Shown here: piece after piece, positions 41,282 through 50,662 of the stretch
How positions within the stretch are numbered: position 1 is the stretch's first letter
How the letters are laid out: each line of letters begins with the position of its first letter
Position numbers and translations under genes: made by a program
The notes under the pieces: generated by a model
What the model was told of the DNA's origin: nothing
Databases searched by the model: none
The model's input: only the letters and a program-made list of their open reading frames with translations
Origin: Streptomyces spinosus
GTDB lineage: Bacteria; Actinomycetota; Actinomycetes; Streptomycetales; Streptomycetaceae
Length of the DNA: 64,000 nt
Assembly (NCBI RefSeq): GCF_020400655.1
Contig: NZ_JAINRC010000015.1
Coordinates: 217,945 to 281,944 of the forward strand
Direction of reading: 5' to 3'

Positions 41282-43087
41282 TCATCGGTGCGTTCCCAGG
41301 TGCCTGCGGTGCAGCCACTTGGGAAGACCCGGCGCCTCCAGGAACCCCTCCGCGCGTGCCGACGCGAGGCCGATGCGCGGCAGGTCCGCGCTCTTCTCGA
41401 AGAGCAGGAACCGCGGCTCCCAGATGGGCCGGTACTTGGCGTTGGCGCGGTACAGCGACTCGATCTGCCACCAGCGCGAGAAGAAGCTGAGCAGCGACCG
41501 CCACAGCCTCAGCACCGGTCCGGCACCGAGGCGCGCGCCACGTTCGAAGACCGATCTGAACATCGCGAAGTTGAGTGAGACCTGCGTGATCCCGATCTCC
41601 TCGGCCCGCCGCAGCAGCTCGATGACCATGAACTCCATCAGGCCGTTGTCGGAGTCCCGGTCCCGCCGCATCAGGTCCAGGGAGAGCCCGTGCGGCCCCC
41701 ACGGCACGAAGGACAGCAAGGCCCGCAGCCGTCCCTCGGCGTCCGTGCACTCCAGCATCACGCACCGGCCGTCCCCGGGGTCCCCGAGCCGGCCGAGCGC
41801 CATGCTGAAGCCGCGTTCGGTGGCACCGTCCCGCCAGTCGTCGGCACGCTCCACGAGATGGGCCATCTCGTGGGCCGGGATGTCCTCGTGCCGGCGGATC
41901 CGCACCCGGTACCCGGCCCGCCTCACCCGGTTGTACGCCTGCCGGACGGTGCGCATCGCCCGGCCCTCCAGCGTGAACTCGGCGACCTCCACGACCGCCT
42001 CGTCCCCGAGTTCCAGCGCGCCCAGGCCGTGCCGGCAGTAGACCGTCCCGGCCTCCTCGCCCGCCCCCATGACGGCCGGGATCCAGCCGTGCGCCCGCGC
42101 CTGGGCGAGCCACGGGGCGATCGCCCCCGGCCACGCCTCGGGGTCCCCGATCGGGTCCCCGGACGCGAGACTCACCCCGCCGACCACCCGGTAGGCGACG
42201 GCGGCCTTCCCGGTCGGCGACCACACCACACTCTTCTCCCGGCGCAGCGCGAAGTAGCCGAGCGAGTCGCGGTCGCCGTGCCGCTCCAGCAGTTCGCGCA
42301 GCCGCTTCTCGTCGTCCTCGGTGAGCGGGTCGACGGCCCGCCGGGACCGGAAGGCGGCGTAGAACACGGCGAGCACCAGGGCCGTACTGAGCACGTTGAT
42401 GGCCACGTTGGCCCAGTTGGGCGGGTCGATCCCGGGGAAGTGGGACTCCTCGGCCGCCACCGACACCAGACGCAGGGCGCCGTAGTGCCAGCGTTCCGGG
42501 AACGAGGACCGGGCCGCGTCCGGCGCCTGGTTCGTGACCGTCACCAGCAGCCCGGCCAGCAGGCTCGCCACCAGCCCGCCGCCGACGGCCACCGTGGCCG
42601 CGAGCCGGGGGTTGGACCGGTCGCCCTTGGCGTAGAACTCCCGGCGGCCGGCGAGCAGCGCGCCGACGAAGGCGGCGGTCAGGGCGAGGGAGACCCAGTT
42701 CTGCGGGTACCGGCGGATCTCCGGGAACGCCATGGCGAACGCGAACAGCGCCAGGAACAGCCCGCTCATCACCAGGTTGAGGATCCACGCCGCCCGCTTG
42801 CGGCGCCGCATGGTGATCGCGAGGAAGGCGGTGAACACACCGGAGGCGAAGCCGGCCGTCAGCAGGTACGGCGTGAAGAAGTCGTCCTGGTTGTGCCGGC
42901 GCACGTCCTGGCCGAGCGAGACCCACACCGCGCTGAGGAAGTTGATGAAGGCGACGGTCCGCAGGTACCAGACGGCGAACGCGGCGGCCCGCCGGGAGGC
43001 CCCGGTGGACCGCCGCGCCCGCCCCGTCCGCGGCGCCTCGGCTCGCTGCTCACCGGCAATCCGGACATCTCCCATGTCCAGGATCAT
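41282..43087 (-). CDS. Phosphatidylglycerol lysyltransferase-like membrane protein (DUF2156)
   Basis: About 601 residues from ATG 43087 (GGAG ten bases upstream); GTG 43111 and ATG 43075 are alternatives. N-terminal part with about six membrane helices (to about 230), then a soluble tandem GNAT-like DUF2156 domain (about 260-570) with GKAAVAYRVVGGVSLASGDPIGD and LMRRDRDSDNGLMEFMVIELL. This is the LysX/MprF C-terminal domain that transfers aminoacyl groups to lipids. No lysyl-tRNA synthetase domain is fused, so the amino acid used is unknown. Confidence 0.88.
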   Translation of the reverse strand: MILDMGDVRIAGEQRAEAPRTGRARRSTGASRRAAAFAVWYLRTVAFINFLSAVWVSLGQDVRRHNQDDFFTPYLLTAGFASGVFTAFLAITMRRRKRAAWILNLVMSGLFLALFAFAMAFPEIRRYPQNWVSLALTAAFVGALLAGRREFYAKGDRSNPRLAATVAVGGGLVASLLAGLLVTVTNQAPDAARSSFPERWHYGALRLVSVAAEESHFPGIDPPNWANVAINVLSTALVLAVFYAAFRSRRAVDPLTEDDEKRLRELLERHGDRDSLGYFALRREKSVVWSPTGKAAVAYRVVGGVSLASGDPIGDPEAWPGAIAPWLAQARAHGWIPAVMGAGEEAGTVYCRHGLGALELGDEAVVEVAEFTLEGRAMRTVRQAYNRVRRAGYRVRIRRHEDIPAHEMAHLVERADDWRDGATERGFSMALGRLGDPGDGRCVMLECTDAEGRLRALLSFVPWGPHGLSLDLMRRDRDSDNGLMEFMVIELLRRAEEIGITQVSLNFAMFRSVFERGARLGAGPVLRLWRSLLSFFSRWWQIESLYRANAKYRPIWEPRFLLFEKSADLPRIGLASARAEGFLEAPGLPKWLHRRHLGTHR

Positions 43088-43139
43088 ATGGGTGCGGCTC
43101 CGGCGAACCACACCTTTCAGTCCGTCGGTGGCATCGGGC

Positions 43140-44273
43140 TCACATATCCGTCTTCTCCACCGGCTCCCTCTGCGCCCTCTCCCCCTCCTCCGCCGGCTCC
43201 TTCTCCGCGTCCGGCTCCTTCTCCGCCTCCGGCCGCTCCGGAAGCTCCGCCGCCAGCGCGGCGGCGGACCGTACCAGCGGCAGCGCCAGCAGCGCGCCGA
43301 CGCCCTCGCCGACCCGCACGCCCTGCTCCAGCAGCGGTTCCAGGGCCATCCGGTCCAGCGCCTTCGCCTGTCCCGGCTCCCCGCTGTCGTGCCCGGCCAG
43401 CCACCAGTCGGGCGCCCGGAACGCGACCCGCTGCGCGACCAGCGCGCAGGCGGCGGCCACGACCCCGTCGAGGATCACCGGCAGCTTCCGCACCGCGCAC
43501 TGCAGCAGGAACCCGGTCATCGCCGCCAGGTCCGCCCCGCCCACGGTCGCCAGCAGCTGCAACTGGTCCCCGAGCACCGGCCGGGCCCGCCGCAGCGCGT
43601 CCCGGACCGCCGCGCACTTGCGCATCCACGCCAGGTCGTCGATCGCCTCGCCGCCCCGCCCGGTCACCACGGACGCGTCGGTCCCGCACAGCGCGGCGAC
43701 CAGCACGGCCGCCACCGTGGTCCCGCCCACGCTGACATCGCCGAGCACCACCAGATCGGTCCCCGAGTCGGCCTCCTCGTCGGCGACCGCGACCCCCGCC
43801 CGCAGCGCGGCCTCGGCCTCCTGGAGGGTGAGCGCGTCCTCGACGTCGATACGGCCGCTGCCCCGCCGCACCCGGTGCCGCACCACGTCCGCGGGGAAGG
43901 CGGCCGGGTCGCAGTCCAGGGCCATGTCCACCACCCGTACGGGCACCTCGAGCCGGCGCGCGAGCACGGCCACCGGGCTCGCGCCCTCCAGCACCGCCCG
44001 CACCAGCTGCTCCGCACCGCCCGCGGGCCGCGCCGACACGCCGAGTTCCGCGACCCCGTGGTCGCCGGCGAACAGCACCACCCGGGGCCGCTCGACCGGC
44101 CGCACCGGCACGGTGCCGCGCGCGGCGGCCAGCCACTCGCCCAGCTCGTCCAGGCGGCCCAGCGCTCCCGCCGGCACGATCTGACGCTCCCGCCGGGCCT
44201 CGGCGTCACGGCGTACGCCCCCGTCCGGGCGCTCGATCAGATCGGTGAAATCGTCCAGATTAAGGCTGCTCAT
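43140..44273 (-). CDS. cobT: Nicotinate-nucleotide-dimethylbenzimidazole phosphoribosyltransferase
   Basis: A 377-residue protein from ATG 44273 (MSSLNLDDFTDLIERP). Makes alpha-ribazole phosphate for the lower ligand of cobalamin. FAGDHGVAELGVSARP and GDVSVGGTTVAAVLVAAL are family motifs, and the catalytic Glu lies in GVRVGEGVGALLALPLV near 325. The C-terminal 40 residues are a Glu/Lys/Pro-rich extension not needed for the fold. Confidence 0.95.
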   Translation of the reverse strand: MSSLNLDDFTDLIERPDGGVRRDAEARRERQIVPAGALGRLDELGEWLAAARGTVPVRPVERPRVVLFAGDHGVAELGVSARPAGGAEQLVRAVLEGASPVAVLARRLEVPVRVVDMALDCDPAAFPADVVRHRVRRGSGRIDVEDALTLQEAEAALRAGVAVADEEADSGTDLVVLGDVSVGGTTVAAVLVAALCGTDASVVTGRGGEAIDDLAWMRKCAAVRDALRRARPVLGDQLQLLATVGGADLAAMTGFLLQCAVRKLPVILDGVVAAACALVAQRVAFRAPDWWLAGHDSGEPGQAKALDRMALEPLLEQGVRVGEGVGALLALPLVRSAAALAAELPERPEAEKEPDAEKEPAEEGERAQREPVEKTDM

Positions 44274-44407
44274 TCGCCGAACAGTACCGCCAGCGGGCGA
44301 ACGCGCCCGCGCCACATCGCCACCACACCCCTGCGACGTCTTTGCACCCCGAAGCGCGATCCCATACGTTCCGCTTTGCCGCGGAATGTCGCACAGGGAG
44401 CACGCCC

Positions 44408-45391
44408 ATGCCGACCTCGCCCCTCACCCCGCAGATCACCACCCCCCACGACCCCTTCCAGGAGCCCCGCCGCGCGGACTGCCCCTGGTGCGGCTCCCCC
44501 CGCCTGCGCACCCGGCTGCGCGCGCCCGACCCGCTGCGGCACCGGTCGGGCGGGTTCGTCCTCGACGCGTGCCGGGACTGCGGCCACGCCTTCCAGAACC
44601 CCCGGCTCAGCGCGGAGGGGCTCGCCTTCTTCCACCGCGACTTCTACGAAAGGCACCTGGAGGAGTTCGCCGCGCGGATCGTGCCCGACCGGGCGGCGCG
44701 CCGCCGGCACCGCACCACCGCCTGGCGGCTGTCCGAGCTGCGGGAACCGGAGAGCTGGCTCGACGTCGGCACCGGCCACGCCCGGTTCCCCGAGGCGGCG
44801 AAGGAGTTCTTCCCCTACACCAGCTTCGACGGGCTGGACCCGACGGCCCGGGTGGAGCAGGCACTGCTGGAGGGGCGCGTGGAGGAGGCGCACCGCGGCT
44901 ACCTCACGACCCCCGGCATGACGGCCCGCCTGCGCGCCCGCTACGACGTCGTCACCATGTTCCACCACCTCCAGCAGGCCCCCGACCCACGGGCCGAACT
45001 GCGCGCCGCGCTCACCGTGCTGCGGCGCGGCGGCCACCTGGTCGTCGAAGTCCCCGACCCGCGCTGCCTGTTCGCCACGCTGCTGGGCCGGTGGTGGCTG
45101 CCGTACGGCCAGCCGCGCCATCTGCACCTCGTGCCGCTCGCCAACCTCCGCGCGGAACTGCGCTCCCTGGGCTGCACCGTCCTGGTCACGGACCGCACGA
45201 CCCCGCACGTGCCGTACGACCTCTCGGCGGCCGTGGCCCTCGCCGTGGCCCAGGCCCACCCCGTCGTCCAACTGGCGGCGATCCCCGTCCAGTCCCTGGC
45301 CTCGGCCCTGGACCGCGGGTGCGCTCCGCTGGTCCGCCGCACCCGCTTCTCCAACGCCTACCGGGTGGTGGCGCGGAAGGACGCGGGGTAG
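44408..45391 (+). CDS. Class I SAM methyltransferase with N-terminal zinc-ribbon-like segment
   Basis: A 327-residue protein from ATG 44408 with GGGAG upstream. Residues about 25-65 contain CPWCGS and CRDCGH, a four-Cys ribbon as in Methyltransf_23/C-methyltransferase-type proteins. The Rossmann core begins SWLDVGTGHARFPEAAKEFF (about 118), with VVTMFHHLQQAPDPRAELRAA and GGHLVVEVPDP downstream. The substrate is unknown; sugar or O-antigen-like methyltransferases share this layout. Divergent from cobT. Confidence 0.88.
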   Translation: MPTSPLTPQITTPHDPFQEPRRADCPWCGSPRLRTRLRAPDPLRHRSGGFVLDACRDCGHAFQNPRLSAEGLAFFHRDFYERHLEEFAARIVPDRAARRRHRTTAWRLSELREPESWLDVGTGHARFPEAAKEFFPYTSFDGLDPTARVEQALLEGRVEEAHRGYLTTPGMTARLRARYDVVTMFHHLQQAPDPRAELRAALTVLRRGGHLVVEVPDPRCLFATLLGRWWLPYGQPRHLHLVPLANLRAELRSLGCTVLVTDRTTPHVPYDLSAAVALAVAQAHPVVQLAAIPVQSLASALDRGCAPLVRRTRFSNAYRVVARKDAG

Positions 45392-45456
45392 CCGGGCACC
45401 GGAGCCGGCCGCGGGCGCGTCGTCGCGCGCGCCCGGCCGCGGCACCGGGCGCCCCG

Positions 45457-46659
45457 TCACCCCCGGAGCACCAGCGCCTGGCCCGCCACCACCAGCAGGA
45501 CCTGCTCGCACTCGCTCGCGAACGCCGCGTTCAGCCGGCCCAGTTCGTCCCGGTAGCGGCGGCCGGAAGCCGTCGCCGGGACGATCCCGGAGCCGACCTC
45601 GTTGGACACCGCCACCACGGTCCGCCGGGTGCCCCGCACCGCGGACGTCAGCTCCCGCACCCGCTGCCGCAGCGCCTTCTCACCCCCGCCCGCCCACTCC
45701 GCGTCGTCCCACGCCCCCACGGAATCCATCACGTCCGTCAGCCACAGCGACAGGCAGTCGATCAGCACCGGCGGCCCGTCCTGCGCCAGCACCGGCACCA
45801 GGTCCGTCGTCTCCGCCGTACGCCACGACCCCGGCCGCCGCTCCCGGTGCACGGCCACCCGGGCCGCCCACTCGGTGTCCCCGCCCCGCGTGCCGCCCGT
45901 CGCCACGTACAGCACCTCCGGGAACGTCTCCAGCCGCCGCTCCGCCTCCACCGACTTGCCCGAGCGGGCCCCGCCCAGCACCAGCGTCCGCCGCGGCACG
46001 TCCGGCACCTCCTCGTAGGCCCCCACCACCAGCGTCGTACCGTCCGGCACCGCCCGCGCCCCCGCCGCCGCGAGCCGGCGCCGCAACTCCGCGCCGGGCG
46101 GAACGTCGTGGTCCAGGTGGACGGCGAGCACATCCGTCGTGGGGCCGACCGAGCCGACCGCGCGGAGCCGGGCGAGCACGTCGGGCCGGCCCACGACGTC
46201 CGCGAGGAGCATGTCGTACGACTCCGCCGTCGCCCCCTCCAGCCCCGCCGGCGCCCCGCCCGGCGGCAGGTACAGCAGCCGCTGCCCGTCCGGCCCGGTC
46301 ACCGCGTACCCGGTACCGCCCGCGTCCATCGCCACGGCCCGCACCCGATGGCCCGTCAGCAGCGCCAACTCCCGCCCGTCCGGCACCCGGCCGGGCTGCG
46401 GCAGCCCGGCCGGGACCTCCACCGCCGGGCCGTCGTGCGGGTGCGACAGCAGCACCTGCCGCACCCCGCCCAGCGACTGCCCGGCGCGGGCCGCCGCGAA
46501 CGCCGCGCCCGGCGTCAGGTCCAGCAGCAGCGTCCCGTCCACGAGCGCCGCCGTCGCGGCCCGCGCGTCCGGACCGAGCGCGGTCGCGCACACGGCACAG
46601 GAACAGTCGGGGCGAGGCAGTCCCGCCGGGGCACCGGTACCGAGCAGAGTTACTTCCAC
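45457..46659 (-). CDS. cobU: Bifunctional adenosylcobinamide kinase/guanylyltransferase with N-terminal MBL-like domain
   Basis: A 400-residue protein from GTG 46659. The C-terminal half (about 220-400) is CobU: P-loop RTLVLGGARSGKSVEAERRL, the GMP-accepting HRERRPGSWRTAE and LIDCLSLWLTDVM. The N-terminal half (about 1-190) opens LLGTGAPAGLPRPDCSCAVC, like PhnP-type metallo-beta-lactamase folds, but the metal motif is degenerate (SHPHDGPAV). Such fusions are common in Streptomyces. Phosphorylates and guanylylates adenosylcobinamide upstream of CobS. Confidence 0.94.
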   Translation of the reverse strand: MEVTLLGTGAPAGLPRPDCSCAVCATALGPDARAATAALVDGTLLLDLTPGAAFAAARAGQSLGGVRQVLLSHPHDGPAVEVPAGLPQPGRVPDGRELALLTGHRVRAVAMDAGGTGYAVTGPDGQRLLYLPPGGAPAGLEGATAESYDMLLADVVGRPDVLARLRAVGSVGPTTDVLAVHLDHDVPPGAELRRRLAAAGARAVPDGTTLVVGAYEEVPDVPRRTLVLGGARSGKSVEAERRLETFPEVLYVATGGTRGGDTEWAARVAVHRERRPGSWRTAETTDLVPVLAQDGPPVLIDCLSLWLTDVMDSVGAWDDAEWAGGGEKALRQRVRELTSAVRGTRRTVVAVSNEVGSGIVPATASGRRYRDELGRLNAAFASECEQVLLVVAGQALVLRG

Positions 46660-46786
46660 GGACCGATTTTCGCCTGCCCCCCGACGTCCCGCGCGACCGG
46701 CCACCCGGATGATCCGCCGCCTCTAACGGCCGGCCCGGCGGAGCGCATACGCTGCGGGGGCAGGTGTTGGATCAAAGGAGGCCCAG

Positions 46787-46996
46787 ATGACGGCATGGAC
46801 GTGGCGGTTCGAGAAGGCCGACGGGACGGAGGTCCAGCCGGCGGTGCAGCCCGAGGAGTTCACCACGCAGGGGGATGCCGAGTCCTGGATCGGGGAGCAC
46901 TGGAAGGCGCTGCTGGAGGGCGGGGCCGACCAGGTGCGGCTGTTCGAGGAGACGGCCGAGATCTACGGCCCGATGAGCCTGCACGCCGACGCGTGA
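46787..46996 (+). CDS. Small acidic protein, unknown function
   Basis: A 69-residue protein from ATG 46787 with a textbook AAAGGAGG site (46775-46782). Acidic, Trp-rich (MTAWTWRFEKADG, SWIGEHW), no membrane segment. The pattern TTQGDAESWIGEHWKALLEGGADQVRLFEE suggests a compact alpha/beta fold. The strong ribosome-binding site argues it is real and well translated. Confidence 0.82.
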   Translation: MTAWTWRFEKADGTEVQPAVQPEEFTTQGDAESWIGEHWKALLEGGADQVRLFEETAEIYGPMSLHADA

Positions 46997-47032
46997 CCCG
47001 GCCGTGAACGGGGTGAGGAGGGTTCACCCTCC

Positions 47033-48112
47033 TCACTGCCCGCCCAGCGTCACCTCGACCGTCCTCTGGGTGCCGTCCCGCTCGTAGGTGACCGTGGTGC
47101 GCCGGCCCGGCTTGTCGTCCGCCAGCGCCTCGGCCAGTGAGGTGATGGTGGTGACGGGCCGGTCGCCCACCGCGGTGATGATGTCGCCGGCGCGCAGGCC
47201 CGCCCGGTCGGCCGCGCCGCCGGCGCGGGCGGTGACCACCGCCACCCCGATCGGCTCGTAGCGGTCGTTCACGACCGTCCGCGCGGTGATGTCGAGGGCC
47301 GCCCGCCCGGACTCGACGACCTTCCCCTCCCGGACGATCTGGCCGGCGACCGTCCGCACCATCGACGCCGGGATCGCGAACCCGATGCCGGGCGCCGCGC
47401 CGTTGCCGAAGGTCGGGTCGGCCGCCGCGAGCGTCGGGATGCCGATCACCTGCCCCGCGAGGTCCACCAGGGCGCCGCCGCTGTTGCCGGGGTTGATCGC
47501 GGCCGAGGTCTGCACCATGTTCGCGATCGTCGCGCCCGTACCGCCGCCCGAGTCGCCCTCGCTGACGGTCCGTCCGGTCGCCGAGACGATGCCCTGGGTC
47601 ACACTGGACGACAACCCGAGCGGTGACCCCATGGCCAGCACGATCTGGCCGACCTGCACCTTCTCGGAGTCCCCGAACACCGCCGGCTTCAGCCCGCCCG
47701 GCACCCGGTCCAGCCGGACCACGGCGAGATCCTGCTCGGGGTAGGAGTAGACCAGGCTGGCGGTGAGCGGTTCCTCGCTGTTGGCCGTGGTCACCTGGAA
47801 GGTCTTCTCCGACCCCACCACGTGCGCGTTGGTGACGATGTGGCCCTTGTCGTCGTACACCACCCCGGAGCCCAGGTCCCGGCTCGCCTGGATCTGCACG
47901 ACCGACGGCAGGACCTCTCGGATCACCTTCTGGTACTGGCTCTGCAGGTCGTTCGCGGCCGCCGGCAGGGCCGCCCGGGTGGCCGCCGCGGTGTCCCGTC
48001 CGGTCTGGGCGGCGGGGGCGGTGCAGCCGGCGGCGAGGGCCGCGCAGCACACCAGCGCGGCGGCCGGGACGGCTCCTCGGAGCCGGGGCGCGCGGGTACG
48101 GGAAGGGTCCAT
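47033..48112 (-). CDS. HtrA/DegP-like lipoprotein serine protease with PDZ domain
   Basis: A 359-residue protein from ATG 48112. Signal peptide with lipobox LAAGC (Cys about 30), so anchored outside the membrane. Trypsin-like domain with His in TNAHVVGS (about 97), Asp in EQDLAVVRLD and Ser in NPGNSGGALVD (about 210). C-terminal PDZ (about 265-350) with AGGAADRAGLRAGDIITAVGD. Likely extracytoplasmic protein quality control. Confidence 0.94.
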   Translation of the reverse strand: MDPSRTRAPRLRGAVPAAALVCCAALAAGCTAPAAQTGRDTAAATRAALPAAANDLQSQYQKVIREVLPSVVQIQASRDLGSGVVYDDKGHIVTNAHVVGSEKTFQVTTANSEEPLTASLVYSYPEQDLAVVRLDRVPGGLKPAVFGDSEKVQVGQIVLAMGSPLGLSSSVTQGIVSATGRTVSEGDSGGGTGATIANMVQTSAAINPGNSGGALVDLAGQVIGIPTLAAADPTFGNGAAPGIGFAIPASMVRTVAGQIVREGKVVESGRAALDITARTVVNDRYEPIGVAVVTARAGGAADRAGLRAGDIITAVGDRPVTTITSLAEALADDKPGRRTTVTYERDGTQRTVEVTLGGQ

Positions 48113-48168
48113 GTCCCGAGTCTCACCGCGCGGTGATCAACCGTCCCGCGCTGTTCCCCCGAACGTGC

Positions 48169-48957
48169 TCAGCCGCGTACCCCGCACAGGTGCAGCAGCG
48201 CCGCCACCCCGCGGTAGGGGTCCGTGCGCCCGGCCCGCTCCTCGACCGCGAGCAGGGTCTCCAGGTCGTCCGGGAGCGCCGCGTCGTTCGCCGCCGTGTC
48301 CGTGAAGACCCGGACGCCGTACCAGGCGTGCAGCGGGGCGGCGATGCCGTCGAGCGTGGCGGTGAGGGCCGCGAGCCGGTCGGCCCTCACCTCCAGGCCG
48401 AGGCGGTTGCGATATGAGGTGGTGTCGAAGGCGGCCAGGGCCGACGACCAGTCCCCGGACAGCCCCGGGCGCACGGCGAGCGCGTCGCCGTTGCGGACCA
48501 GGAGGGAGAGGAGGCCGCCGGGCGCCAGCACCCGGGCCAGCCCCGCCACCAGCGGGTCCGGCTCCTCCACGTACATCAGCACGCCGTGGCACAGCACCAC
48601 GTCGAAGCTGCCCGGCAGGAAGTGCACACCGGTGTCCCGGCCGTCGCCCTGCACCAGCCGCACCCGCTCCCGGATGCCCTCCGGCTCCCGGGCCACGGCG
48701 TCGCGCGCGGCGGCGATCATCGTCGCGTCCTGCTCGACCCCGGTCACGTGGTGGCCGAGCCGGGCCAGCCGCAGCGCCTGCGTGCCCTGGCCCATGCCCA
48801 CGTCGAGCACCCGCAGCCGCTGCCCGACCGGGAACCGTCCGGCTATCTGCTCGTCCAGCTGCCGGGCCACCAGCTCCTGGCGCACGACGTCCCGCAGGCC
48901 GCCCAGGCCGTTCAGCCAGGCATCGGCCGCGCCCCCGGTGAAAGCGTCAGCGCTCAG
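48169..48957 (-). CDS. SAM-dependent methyltransferase, probable CTG start
   Basis: About 262 residues. The frame is open further upstream, but that part lies inside the preceding gene. At the junction the sequence is CTGA: CTG (48957-48955) overlaps the TGA of the DUF3043 gene, with GGAGAG eight bases before it; GTG or ATG is absent until well into the protein. Rossmann motif LRVLDVGMGQGTQALRLARLG (about 50), then GDGRDTG and DVVLCHGVLMYVEEPDPLVAGLARVLAPGG. Substrate unknown; CmoA/UbiE-like core. Translationally coupled to the upstream gene. Confidence 0.85.
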   Translation of the reverse strand: MSADAFTGGAADAWLNGLGGLRDVVRQELVARQLDEQIAGRFPVGQRLRVLDVGMGQGTQALRLARLGHHVTGVEQDATMIAAARDAVAREPEGIRERVRLVQGDGRDTGVHFLPGSFDVVLCHGVLMYVEEPDPLVAGLARVLAPGGLLSLLVRNGDALAVRPGLSGDWSSALAAFDTTSYRNRLGLEVRADRLAALTATLDGIAAPLHAWYGVRVFTDTAANDAALPDDLETLLAVEERAGRTDPYRGVAALLHLCGVRG

Positions 48958-49553
48958 GGCCGCTCTCCGCGCTTGACCTGCGGCTTCGGCAGCCGGAGCC
49001 GGCGCATCTGCAGGGACCGCATCAGGGCGTAGGCGACCGCGCCGCGCGTGTTCTCGCCCGGGAAGCGCTCCTGGAGCCGCTTCTTCAGCCGGAAGCCGCT
49101 GACCGCCGCGTCCAGCACGATCAGCACGATCACGATCAGCCACAGCAGCAGCGCGATGCTCTGGATCGCGGGCACCCGCACCACGCTCAGCACCAGGATG
49201 ACCACCGCCAGCGGCAGGAAGAACTCCGCCACGTTGAACCGCGAGTCCACCCAGTTCCGGGCGAACTTGCGCACCGGGCCCTTGTCCCGGGCGGGCAGGT
49301 ACCGCTCGTCGCCGCTGGCCAGCGCCTGGCGCTGCCGCTCCAGGGCCTGGCGCCGCTCCTCGCGCTGGCGCTTCGCGGCCTCCTTGCGGTTCGTCGGCGT
49401 ACGGGCGACGCTGCGGCGCTGGGACTGGGCCTCACTGCGCTTGGGAGTGGGCCTGCCCTTCGGGGCCTGCGGGTCGCGGGGCTGCTTGGAGAGGGTCACC
49501 GGCGCCTTGTCGGCGGTCGGGGCCTTCTCTTCCTTGGCACGGCTACGGAACAC
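48954..49553 (-). CDS. DUF3043 membrane protein
   Basis: A 199-residue protein from GTG 49553 (VFRSRAKEEKAPTADK), the usual opening of DUF3043. The first 110 residues are Lys/Arg/Gln-rich and cytoplasmic, with GRPTPKRSEAQSQRR. Two adjacent membrane helices follow (about 118-160), then a basic C-terminus (RLRLPKPQVKRGERP). Function unknown. No clear ribosome-binding site, so a leaderless transcript is possible. Confidence 0.87.
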   Translation of the reverse strand: MFRSRAKEEKAPTADKAPVTLSKQPRDPQAPKGRPTPKRSEAQSQRRSVARTPTNRKEAAKRQREERRQALERQRQALASGDERYLPARDKGPVRKFARNWVDSRFNVAEFFLPLAVVILVLSVVRVPAIQSIALLLWLIVIVLIVLDAAVSGFRLKKRLQERFPGENTRGAVAYALMRSLQMRRLRLPKPQVKRGERP

Positions 49554-49837
49554 AAAACCCAAGGGTAAGGGCTGCACCGGCATGGACCCCAGCCCGGTGG
49601 GGAACGATCCGGCAACACCGGACGTCTCTAGGGGGACAGAGGGGACACACAGAGGGCTTCCGGCGGCATCGGGGTGGATCACCTACTCCCTACGCCGGAG
49701 CGGAACGGTCCGCAGTCGTCCTCGGGGATGAGCGCATTACCCCGCGAACAGTGCGGTAATGGAAGCGGGGCCCGTACTGTGGGTCCTGTCGCAGGATCTG
49801 TGAGCTGGAGTCCGTCAGAAGGGGGCGCGCGAAGCCC

Positions 49838-50629
49838 ATGAGCGGTGTCATGAAGCGTATGGGGATGATCTTCCGCGCGAAGGCGAACAAGGCCCTTGAC
49901 CGGGCCGAGGACCCGCGCGAGACCCTCGATTACTCGTACCAGAAGCAGCTGGAGCTGCTCCAGAAGGTCCGCCGTGGCGTCGCCGACGTGGCCACGTCCC
50001 GCAAGCGCCTGGAACTCCAGCTCAACCAGTTGCAGCAGCAGTCCTCCAAGCTGGAGGACCAGGGCCGCAAGGCGCTCGCGCTCGGCCGCGAGGACCTGGC
50101 CCGCGAGGCGCTGTCCCGCCGTGCCGCCCTCCAGCAGCAGGTCACGGACCTCGAGACCCAGCACGCGACCCTCCAGGGCGAGGAGGAGAAGCTCACCCTG
50201 GCGGCCCAGCGCCTCCAGGCCAAGGTGGACGCCTTCCGTACGCGCAAGGAGACCATCAAGGCCACCTACACCGCGGCCCAGGCCCAGACCCGCATCGGCG
50301 AGGCCTTCTCCGGCATCTCCGAGGAGATGGGCGACGTCGGCCTCGCCATCCAGCGCGCCGAGGACAAGACCGCCCAGCTCCAGGCGCGGGCCGGCGCCAT
50401 CGACGAACTGCTCGCCTCGGGCGCCCTGGACGACCCCTCCGGCATGCACAAGGACGACATCCAGGCCGAGCTGGACCGGCTCTCCGGTGGTACGGATGTA
50501 GAGCTGGAACTGCAGCGCATGAAGGCCGAGCTGGCCGGGGGCTCCCCGCAGCAGGCCATCGAGGGCGGCACCGGTCAGGGGCAGTCCCAGCAGCAGCCGC
50601 AGGACACCCCGCGCTTCGACAAGCAGTAG
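49838..50629 (+). CDS. pspA: Phage-shock protein A / IM30 family
   Basis: A 263-residue almost entirely helical coiled-coil protein. The amphipathic N-terminus (MSGVMKRMGMIFRAKANKALDRAEDP) is the membrane-binding helix of PspA/Vipp1. The long coiled coil spans about 25-190, and the tail is Gln/Gly-rich. An ESCRT-III-like membrane-stress protein, needed for envelope integrity in Streptomyces. Followed by pspAA; the partners pspAB and htpX are at the left of the window. Confidence 0.96.
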   Translation: MSGVMKRMGMIFRAKANKALDRAEDPRETLDYSYQKQLELLQKVRRGVADVATSRKRLELQLNQLQQQSSKLEDQGRKALALGREDLAREALSRRAALQQQVTDLETQHATLQGEEEKLTLAAQRLQAKVDAFRTRKETIKATYTAAQAQTRIGEAFSGISEEMGDVGLAIQRAEDKTAQLQARAGAIDELLASGALDDPSGMHKDDIQAELDRLSGGTDVELELQRMKAELAGGSPQQAIEGGTGQGQSQQQPQDTPRFDKQ

Positions 50630-50662
50630 CCCGGCGCCGGGGCCCTAGCCGAGGAGGCCGAC

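Noticed and set aside
45412..45446. Possible convergent hairpin between the methyltransferase and cobU
   Set aside because: Only GGGCGCG/CGCGCCC pairs cleanly; the outer part mismatches, so it is not called as a terminator.
38571..46740. Cobalamin riboswitch near the cob genes
   Set aside because: I looked for a B12-box-like sequence in the spacers upstream of cobS, cobT and cobU and saw none convincing; the gaps are also short.
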